A stretch of DNA of 64,000 nt from NCBI RefSeq assembly GCF_963855985.1, contig NC_087092.1, forward strand, positions 10,416,001-10,480,000, given 5' to 3'. The notes under the pieces were generated by a model that worked only from the letters and a program-made list of their open reading frames with translations, was not told the DNA's origin and did no database searches. A program made the position numbers and the translations under genes. The stretch is from Ostrinia nubilalis (Eukaryota; Arthropoda; Insecta; Lepidoptera; Crambidae). This document shows, piece after piece, positions 55,529 to 64,000 of the stretch. Numbering within the stretch: position 1 is the stretch's first letter; each line of letters begins with the position of its first letter.

Positions 55529-56770
55529 ATAAGTTGCCACAGTGTTAAGCTTGTTGTGCTGTCGTCTGTACTTACCATGATAGGTACTCATGAACATTAA
55601 TGAAGTGCCCTAGCACCAGTTCAGCTAAAATACTTTGTCATTTTCGGACAACTATGGATTTCACTAATGATGAATAAAGACTAAACGGTATTTTTAGTTC
55701 TAATGATGCTTTAGGGCTTATTGTTGAATAAGAATTTCAGGGTCGACCTCCCAGATGGACTAATGGCCTACTCAATTATAGAGTCACTCGCTGCTCATTG
55801 TGATGTTCTATATGAAACTAAGTCTAGTCACGTTTTTAGTAAAAATATTAAATCATCTAAATATTTCATTATTAGGTCAAATGGTTTATTTAAAGAGGCC
55901 TTTAATATTTTATGCTAAGCCTCTATTGAAATATTTAATTATAAAAGAGCGTGCCTAATCGAATCAAAGAGCCTAAAGTTTCAGCGCGGTTAGGTCAAAT
56001 CAATTTAAAGGGTGTCTAAAGTAATAAATTACACAATTCAATAAATCAGTACTTTAACATAATTGTTTTTACTTTTAAACGCACTTTTGCAAATAAAGTA
56101 AATGTAGGTATTAAAATCTAAATGTAGAGAAATATGTGTTACAAGACAGGTGTGTAACAATAATAAATTACCTATGTCCAAATACTTTTTACGGTGAGAA
56201 AAGGTATTCTACCCTTATAAAAGAAAATCAAACCCCTATATTCGTATTCAGACAGCCAATTCTACTTATATTTCAATGGCTAATCAACCTAAGTGGTAGT
56301 ACTGTTTAATTAAGTGAAAAGCTAAATGTACCGTTCCTATTTCGCTATTACAAGAAGTAATCATGAATGACTTGGCAAACTGAATGCTCTATGAAACTTA
56401 TAAGCAAGAAAATATAATGTGAAATTGTGTTTTATACTTAAATTATTTATTATCTGTTAATTATTTTTGAATCGATTCGAAATGCATCGATGTGTCAACG
56501 AAAAATATCGATATAATAAGACTGTAAACGATACCGAAGACTAAATGCCCTCCAAGTATCTGCTGAAAATATGATAAACGAATCATCGTCCAAATTAACA
56601 GCTCTGAGCTTTGAAGTTCCGAAAGTGTCTCAAATTTATCATCGGAATACCATTAAATACAATTCACAGGCTGAGACAACAAAATTAGATTGCTAAACGT
56701 CTTTTCGAGACATATTGTTGATTGAGCCTCTCGATTATAGGTTTTTTTTTGCAATTACATAACGCAAATT
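55529..56770. other. Intergenic DNA, nothing firmly recognised
   Basis: A 65-codon frame at 55721-55918 (FRVDLPDGLMAYSIIESLAA and on) is more protein-like than most but I cannot assign it. No splice sites or repeat ends frame it. Confidence 0.35.
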
Positions 56771-56771
56771 A

Positions 56772-56968
56772 GGCCCTGTTTCGACTAAGACGGAGCGGAG
56801 CAGAGCGGAGAAGTATCAGGCTGTCAATTTTTTTTAGGTATAGAATTTGACAGCGGCGGCGGCGCGTTTCGGAGCGCAGCGGCAAATGGAAATAATGAAA
56901 TCTGATTGGTTACTCAAAACACTTCTCCTCTCCGCTCCGCTTTGCTTCGCTTTGGTGAGAACCGGGCC
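56772..56968. mobile_element. MITE with GGCCC termini, about 197 bp
   Basis: GGCCCTGTTTCGACTAAGAC and GGAGCGGAGC at the left correspond to GCTCCGCTTTGCTTCGC and ACCGGGCC at the right as imperfect inverted repeats. The flanks are TTA and TTG. It is GC-rich inside, with no frame. Possibly PIF/Harbinger-like. Confidence 0.6.
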
Positions 56969-56969
56969 T

Positions 56970-58552
56970 TGGGCCTATATCCTGTTATAGCGATGGTGTA
57001 ACATTTGAAAATGTTATTTTTTTTTATTTTACGATTCAATGGATCATAAGTTTTTGAACGTAAATACGCTCGGGGCGAAGGGCGCGGGGAGTGCGCGCCG
57101 CAGGCGCAGCGTCTCGGCCAGAGACAGACTGCCACACTCGCCAGCCTCGCTTGAAACTTGAACTTGAGCACCCGCGTACCGCTTGATGCGGCGCGCGTCT
57201 TAATAAATCGATCTCGTTGGCGTTTTTTCATAGTGCGAGTTTAATAAAACTTTAATGAAACCTCACAGTTAATCAAACTTAAGTGTCTAGCCTACATTTC
57301 ATCCCGTAACTGGGTAAGTTGTGCATCTCTTATTATTTGTTAAGATAGGGTATGTTCCTAAATAGTAATTAATGCTTTTTATAGTAGAAGTTAAGTGTTG
57401 TTGTAATCGCCCTTATAGCATAGATTTACGCTTATTAATATTTTAGCGAATTGTGTAGGTAAATTGGTTGGTATAAATTATGTTCCTTGAAGCGAAATTA
57501 CTTAATTATTTTCTTATTAGCCATCAGTTAACTGTAACCGTTTCTGCTATCTACAACTGCCACTACATCCCAGTAAATTAAATGCCTAGACCTCTTCTAG
57601 TACTTGCTGGCCGTCTTCCCTAGCTTGGCTTATATTCTTCCGCCTGTTTGAAATCACCTAATCAAGATTCGTGGCAGTACAATCTCTCACCCCACACGAA
57701 GGCTAATATAAAACAATGTTTATGCAGGAATTACGGCCGGGCTCAGTTTGAGCTAGGACTTATTGTGGACCGTTCCGGAGGGGGCAGAGAAGTGGACATC
57801 ACGGCGTCCCACGGGGACCGCAGGAGGCCGCACAGGGGAGTCTGGCACAAGTGTTACGTGGAACCGATCTTTTTACAACCTACCCACCTGTACCTTAAAA
57901 TCAAATATTTTTAAACTTAGATTAATAAATTTTGTAAACTTATTTTGCTCGTTTTATTAATTCTAAAAATTAATTTAAAACGTGACAATGGATACTAACT
58001 TAATCATAGATTCGATGATGTGATTAGCCTATATTTGAATTCGTCGAAATATTGAAATTAAAAATATTGGACTGTGTTTGAATTTGGATCCTTTAATTCA
58101 TATTACGGGTCTGAATATTTGTTTAGTGAAATTGCTTTGGAAAAACACTGCACAACTAAAAATATTACATTTTTGCAACTCTCGATACATGTACAGACGC
58201 CAGCACATTAAGCCAAACTCTGCGAGCTTTTGTATCGTTGCAATAGGTGCTATTTTTCAACAAAACTGTATCGTCTGATGTGCTGCTGATTGTACATCGT
58301 AGGTTAAAAGTGAAGGGTTTAAATTAGCTGTGCAAATTAATGCGGCGAGGACCGAATTAACCCAAAAAGGTTTTTCCTTGAATTATATGGATGATGTGTT
58401 GGCGTTGACTGAAGTGATGCTAAAAGTGCGTCACGTTATAAAAACAAAAAAGTATTTTCCATATAACGGAAAGCTTTACAAATTGCATCACTCGTTTGTT
58501 TAATAAATACCTACTAATCTTCGTAGTGATTTTGACTGAATTCAATAGATAC
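56970..58552. other. Intergenic DNA with a GC-rich island
   Basis: Besides the island at 57060-57200, a second GC-richer patch lies at 57735-57880, within an 88-codon frame from 57648 (NYGRAQFELGLIVDRSGGG) that I cannot assign. No consensus splice pair supports either as an exon. Confidence 0.35.
57060..57200. other. GC- and CpG-rich island, possible promoter or first exon
   Basis: GCGAAGGGCGCGGGGAGTGC and CCGCAGGCGCAGCGTCTCGG stand out sharply from the AT-rich surroundings. A 105-codon frame crosses it on the minus strand, Arg-rich and low in complexity, as GC-rich 5' exons often are. No transposon ends were found around it. It could be the start of a gene on either strand or repeat debris. 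Confidence 0.35.
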
Positions 58553-58556
58553 TTAA

Positions 58557-59510
58557 CACGTTGAGTGCGAAACCAGGTCTATAGACCTTGTGTACGTCTC
58601 GCTTACCGTGCGGCTAAGAAAATTATAGTCTTCCTTGTCGTGCGAAAGGCATAACTTCAATTGGGTCCGGTGTAGGAAAGTGATGAATATATATCTATGA
58701 TGTATTCTTAAAATAGAATCCAATGATGTACCTACCTTAATACCAGGTTTTTAGACCTGGTACCGCACGGAAGTAATAAAATGTCTTCACAATGCGAAAC
58801 CAGGTCGAAGCGCCTTGTACCCTGCGCACCTGGTACCGCACCCCACGCTAGCTTCATGCAGCCAGTGTTGCCTCGCATTCGTAAGAAACGCACATGTCGA
58901 CATGGCGTCAAGAGAAACAAACAAAATCAAAACTGCAAATTGATTATAATTTAATTTGATACACGATTTATTGCTAATTTAAATAGTTTTTCGTGACAAA
59001 TATTTGAAGTTGTAACTAAATGTTATTAAATAATATGTTTTCTTTAAATATAGCTTATTTAAGTATTTATGCACGTATGTCTTATTTGTAAAATATTTAG
59101 ACTAAATGATTAAAACATCTTTGTTTGTTACTTTTTTAAATTTTTATTAAAACTTAATTAAAACTATCGATATTTGTATTTCACATCCCTAGAATACCCA
59201 CCAGACTCCCCTACTTCAGTGCGGCACAGGGTGCATAAGCCTTGTATTTTGAAAATAGCTATAATTTTTATACTAAACAAGTTATTCACGAACGCCTTCA
59301 GGTGTATGTCAATAAATGCATTATTATTAATATTCAAAGAAAAAAAACACAATATCTATTAACATGAAGCCAAAAATAAAATTAATATATCTTAAATATT
59401 ACAAGGTCTTTAAGCCTTGTGCCGCCACAATGTAAGTTTTAATACCAGGTTTACCGACCTTGTACCGAAGGAATGGAAAGTATTAGAAAGTTACTGCCGC
59501 AGCAAAGGTG
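58557..59510. mobile_element. piggyBac-like element with ACCAGGT palindromic boxes
   Basis: TTAA at 58553-58556 and 59511-59514 flanks CACGTTGAGTGCGAAACC on the left and CTGCCGCAGCAAAGGTG on the right. Just inside the left tip is ACCAGGTCTATAGACCTTGT (58572). Similar boxes occur at 58742, 58798, about 59401 and 59443, several followed by ACCG. The arrangement matches the other TTAA-flanked elements of the window. No transposase is seen. Confidence 0.65.
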
Positions 59511-59514
59511 TTAA

Positions 59515-62434
59515 TCTACTTAATACATCATGAATTCCAACATAAAATAAGTACTTAATTTCAAGCACGATTAAAATTCGTGTGGGATCATTAATCTTAA
59601 TTTAAATCTTAAGTTTAAGTGTAGCATGAAATGATCATCCACTAGTACTTCTTCAGACGCCTCTATAAAGTAAAAGTACCATCAAATGTCATCACTTTAC
59701 TAAACTTTAAGTTGATATTGGATTTATTCCTCCTGCTCTCTACAATATTGTGGAACTTTCTAGGAGATTGTGAAAGTTATTGGAAAATTCCAGAAAACTT
59801 TAAACCAAATAATCAAGTATCATCTGCAAAAGTGATTTGAAATCATTTCTGTTGTGTGTATCGTTCCTTTTTTGACTTAATATACAGAATTTGATTTGCC
59901 TTTCAACTCTCTCATTTAGACTGTTTTATTTTTATTATTTTCTAATTATTAACAAGAACTGAAAGTCGGGGAAAATCCAAGATGATTGTTTCATTACTGA
60001 CTGAAGTAGCTAATCCGGGCTTTGGAAAATATAAAATCACTCGGTTGAACTTAAGAAATAAACTTTAAACTGGGTTCGACAGCATCGATGTCTGACGCCC
60101 CGAGGGTTCATAAAGTTTTACATTTTCCTCTGAAATTGGTACCTCAAGAATGTTATGTCTAAATGAAGGCAATACTGGCTTTTACTACTTTCGTTGCCAA
60201 GTTTTCAGATTTTCACTTGAAGGTCAAAAACTGTATGATGTAGGTACCCACATTTATTTTTATAATTATTTCAAATTCAACTACGGGTTTTTCACGTTCC
60301 CTTTCCTTTTTTTCACGGAAATCATCAAAATGCATTCAATCAAAAAATATTCTATTGTCACAACTCGGTCGTTTTTCATCTTTTATTTTACCCGTGCGAT
60401 TATAAATACGTCAATTAATCGTTGGGCGAAATTTCCCTATTTGCCCGTCGATAGCGTGTCGAGCCAGCGATAGCGACTGTCATTTATCATGTCAGCCGAT
60501 ATGAACGAGTAAAAAACTTTCAACTTTATTCGAGCAACGATCTCGAAAATGTTTCAAAGGCCTCTTACATATAAAACTTGTCGCACACAATATAAAATTT
60601 AACTTTCTGGCCTGTAAATATAGTTTGAAGGTTTTATTTTTCAACATTGAATTAATGAAATTACTTTCTTTTACAGGTACATAATCTTGCTCTCTAAATT
60701 AGTTGAAGATTACTATAGTTATTAACTGTATAATATTGTATTATTAGTAAGGCGATGTAAATTTCCTACTTCATAGAATTGTTATAAATTTCTTAGGTAG
60801 TTAAGTAGATTATCTTTATGTGTCTGTGTTTTTCTCTAGATTTTGTGTCTTATGAGCCATGACGCAAGATCTAGAATTCTCTATCGTCGCATTTGAGTAA
60901 CAATCTGTACATTTTGTATTATAGTTGTGTATGTCTGAACAAAATTACTCAGAATTTTTTTACTTCTAGGGTCCAAAACGTTAATTGTATACTTTGTATT
61001 ATAGTTTGAAGAGTAAAGTAGACTACGCATTTATGTCACGTTTAAGTACTCACTATTGTATACCCGCTATTTGCACTTACTGTCTTAGTGTATAGTTAAT
61101 ATGAATATTGACAGGGTTAACATAATAAGCGGGTAACGATTGCCATCATATTTCATCGTGTATGCAATTATGCATGTAAGATTAGACTTTTATTACTTTT
61201 TGAATAAAAATAAAAGTTTGTAAATACAATGTCTTAAAATGTTTGTAATTTTTAGCATCATTTCTACTTTATGTCATTTCAATTGTACCAAATAATGTGT
61301 GTTCACTGTACGCACGAATTTCAGTCAAGTAAAGTCAACGCCAAAAAAGTTTGTTTATAAAAATCTGTTTTATTTAAGATCCTTTCCCAATCGTCTTTGA
61401 AGAATAAAAAAACACAATCATAATAATAATTCTTATTATGTATAGAAGCAGTTTAAATTATTAAATAAATATGGTATGATAAGAGGAAAGTTAGACTTTT
61501 AAAGTGAAACCACAGGTGAAACTAACTCGGGTAACGAAACTATGGGAGTTCCTCTTTACTCTCTGTTCAAAGTTTAAAATACAAACCCAACTGAACTGGC
61601 TGCCTACCTCCACACAAAGGTTAATTTATGAATAGCAAACTAATTTAAGTTTTGAAATATTGCTCGTTAATTTTAATTGAAATTTAGGTAAGTACTGTTA
61701 AAAACAACTTTGAAATTAATGTTTATTTATAGTTTAATTCAAAGTAAAGGTAGGTTTGATGATTTTTTTTTTAGATATCGAATTCTGAACGTTGTAAGTA
61801 TCGTCGAGAGAAGCCGTTATTTCATACCAGCCCTGCCAAGAGCTTTCCTGCCAGTGACACTAATTGCTAAGAGGGTAGGTAAGTATAGCACGCGCCAATA
61901 GTCTTTGAAAGCGTTGTACTCGTATATTACGATATAAATCGGCAGTAATAGGTATAGACTTTCTCCTGATAATAATTTTGCCCGGGGGATACAATGCTCT
62001 ATGATAGAGCAAGGCTTCCCGAAAGATGCCTCAGTCGTGGCTTAAAAAAGGCCTTAGGGTATTGTAATGTATTTTAGCCTTGGGACATAGAGGCTGAAAG
62101 GGAAAAAAGCTGGAAAAGCCTTGAATAAGATTTAGTATAGAACTTAGGGCGAATGGTACTCTGATATTCTTATTGATGGTGGATATTGTTAAATGCTTTT
62201 CATTTGTTTTACATCTAGTAGGATTAATAGAGTAAGTTCGCTTTCAATGTTAATCGGATGAAGTTAACATCTCTCAAGATCCATTGGTGCGAAATAAATA
62301 TACTTGTTACATTTCCATCAGAGTGTTCGTTCACACACATGCAGCTTTTTACACGAGGCGTCACGTAGGCGAACTAACTGACATTTTATGACATGTATGA
62401 CGCGCTTGTTTTTACTTCACTGTATATTATTAAA
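59515..62434. other. Intergenic DNA, nothing firmly recognised
   Basis: No repeat ends or domains. The 107-codon frame at 60150-60473 is AT-rich and unassigned. A weak exon candidate at 61775-61878 is listed separately. Confidence 0.35.
61775..61878 (+). other. Weak candidate exon, plus strand
   Basis: A run of T and TTAG precede 61775, and GGGTAG|GTAAGTATAG follows 61878, a very good donor. The 104 nt are open in one frame (YRILNVVSIVERSRYFIPAL and on), which is also open beyond the donor. No partner exon or known domain was found, so this is only a candidate. Confidence 0.2.
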
Positions 62435-62436
62435 TA

Positions 62437-63868
62437 GTCCAGTAGAATTAGCTTTTAAATCGGAAATAATTCCTACAAAAGATTTTATTGTTTTAATGGC
62501 TTCATTGGTTGCCCATTAAGACTCTCCTAAGTTTTCGACTTCGACGGAGGTGTGCTTAAGTGGTGGGGGCCCCCGAAAGAGGCATTTTTTCGGTTTTCCG
62601 GTTATACCGCGTAAAGGACTTACCCTATCAAAAAGTGGTCTTCATGACGGTTGAAGGGCACTTAATCCTGCATTGAATAAGACCAAATTCATATGTTTTG
62701 GACAAACCGTTCTCGCGCTAATGTTCGGCAAAGTAGAAAATATACGTATAATTAATGACCCTCTCCACGTCCAATGGTTTGTTACCCACAGGCTTCCAAG
62801 TCTTGAAAAGGGCCACCTCAACCAGTGTAACCCTATCAAGGCTTACGAGCTTGATGCGCCTATCCTTGTTCGTCCCAGCCGTTCCTTAACTGCGGTTGCT
62901 GCACCTCTTCCTGGCACTCACCTGAACGACTCTGTGTTACCTACTGTGGCTGCCCCTCTTCCTTGTATCCTCCTGCATGACTACGTTGCCTAGCCGTATG
63001 CCTGGTCTAAGGTTCGACGCCAAAAATCAACAACAACAAGTTCATATTAAAACGCTGAAGAGTTTTTTGTTTGTTTGTTTGAACGCGCTAATCTCAAGAA
63101 TTACTAGTTTGATTGAAATAATTATTTTTGTGTTGAATAGCTCATACATTGAGGAAGGCTATAGGATATATACAATCACTCTACGACTAATAGAGGCGAA
63201 GCAGTAAAGAAAAATGTTGCAAGCACGGAAAATAGTATTTAAACTATTTTCACGCGTACAAAGTTGATTTTGTGGCGTCGAACCTTGGACCAGGCATATA
63301 GCTAAGCAATGCAATCGTACAGGAGGGTACAAGGAAGAGAGGCAGCCACATTAGGTAATACAGAGTCGTTCAGGAGAGTGTCAGGAAGAGGTGCAGCAAC
63401 CGCACTTAAGGAACGGCTGGGACGAACAAGGATAAGCGAATCAAACTCGTGAGCCTTGTTAGGGTTACACTGATTAAGGCGACCCTTTACAAGGCTTGGA
63501 AGCATGTGGATAACAAGCCATTGGACGTAGAGAGGGTCATTAATTATACGTATATTTTCTACTTTGCCGAACTTTAGCGCGAGAACGGTTTGTCCAAAAC
63601 ATATGAATTTGGTCTTATTAAATGCAGGATTAAGTGCCCTTTAACCGTCATGAAGACCACTTTTCGATAGGGTAAGTCCTTTACGCGGTATAACCGGAAA
63701 ACCGAAAAAACGCCGCTTTCGGGGGCCCTCACCACTTAAGCACAACTCCGTCGAAGTCGAAAACTTAGGAGAGTCTTAATGGGCAACCAATGAAGCCATT
63801 AAAGCAAAAAAATCTTTTGTAGGAATTATTTCCGATTTAATCAATTTTTGTGTTTAATTCTACTGGCC
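62437..63868. mobile_element. Long-armed TA-flanked foldback element, copy 2
   Basis: GTCCAGTAGAATTA at the left and TAATTCTACTGGCC at the right are flanked by TA (62435-62436 and 63869-63870). The arms of about 600 bp (to about 63035, and from about 63265) are inverted copies of each other and match the arms of 15909-19583. The centre contains GCTGAAGAGTTTTTTGTTTG and CACGCGTACAAAG, parts of the RTE-like tail also seen at 21222-21427. At 1432 bp it is the compact, uninterrupted form of the family. Confidence 0.8.
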
Positions 63869-64000
63869 TAAAATACTAAAGTCGATTGCACATTAACATA
63901 AACACTTAGGGGTCTTATCTAGTTGTAACAGGTGTTATTTTCGGATTACTAATGTTTGGCCAAAAAACGTTTCCCAAATTATCACATTGCAAACAACGTT

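Noticed and set aside
60150..60473. A 107-codon frame, the longest between 59.5 and 62.4 kb
   Set aside because: Phe/Tyr/Ile-rich translation typical of AT-rich non-coding DNA, no domain, no splice or promoter context.

Overview
This is eukaryotic DNA that reads as the genome of a moth or butterfly. It is AT-rich, has spliced genes with very long introns, is full of TAGGTACCTA-type words, and carries repeats of lepidopteran type: a SINE-like tail ending in a GTCTGCTCGTTTGCC block, RTE-like tails ending TTATAAGTATAGAT, a LINE whose ORF1 has an FP-like C-terminal domain, and many TA- and TTAA-flanked short elements. No rRNA, tRNA, CRISPR or bacterial-type gene was seen.

The only host gene I can support well is a plus-strand rhodopsin-class neuropeptide receptor of the myosuppressin/FMRFamide-receptor (DMSR) type. 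Its exons lie at 7781-8542 (TM1-TM5), 28186-28366 (TM6), 44750-44916 (TM7 and helix 8) and, less surely, 48080-48121 (last 13 codons). Splice phases 0, 1 and 0 fit exactly and give about 383 codons. Its introns of about 19.6, 16.4 and 3.2 kb hold most of the transposons. Just downstream of the TM6 exon are three partial tandem copies of that exon, each keeping its splice donor; the third differs from the real exon only at synonymous sites over its last 30 codons.

Layout. 1-7.7 kb: upstream flank with a TA-flanked element, an RTE-like tail repeat and small MITEs. 7.7-8.5 kb: 5' UTR with short uORFs, then receptor exon 1. 8.9-28.2 kb (intron 1): two GGGGAGACTGG-ended elements (8.9 and 17.5 kb), a SINE (13.2 kb), a 3.7-kb long-armed foldback with two generations of insertion in it (15.9-19.6 kb), a hAT element with an 8-bp target duplication that itself hosts a piggyBac-like element and smaller elements (23.4-26.2 kb), and a second piggyBac-like element (27.0-28.0 kb). 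28.2-28.9 kb: TM6 exon and its copies. 29.5-31.1 kb: pogo-like element with the tail of a zinc-finger transposase. 34.0-41.9 kb: a piggyBac relic with transposase remnants, opened by a 1.1-kb palindromic element and a 4.8-kb LINE that is itself interrupted by an RTE-like tail repeat. 44.7-48.1 kb: last two receptor exons. 49.4-64 kb: intergenic DNA with a possible minus-strand micro-exon (49.97 kb), a nearly intact second LINE (50.6-55.5 kb), a GC-rich island (57.1 kb), a third piggyBac-like element (58.6-59.5 kb) and a second long-armed foldback (62.4-63.9 kb).

The most useful aspect is that copies and empty sites within the window let target-site duplications and insertion order be read directly. 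The main candidates for something new are the tandem TM6 exon copies, the shared design of the TTAA-flanked elements (TIR followed by a family-specific palindromic box), and the long extra reading frame between ORF1 and ORF2 of the second LINE. All family names come from motifs read by eye; no database search was run.
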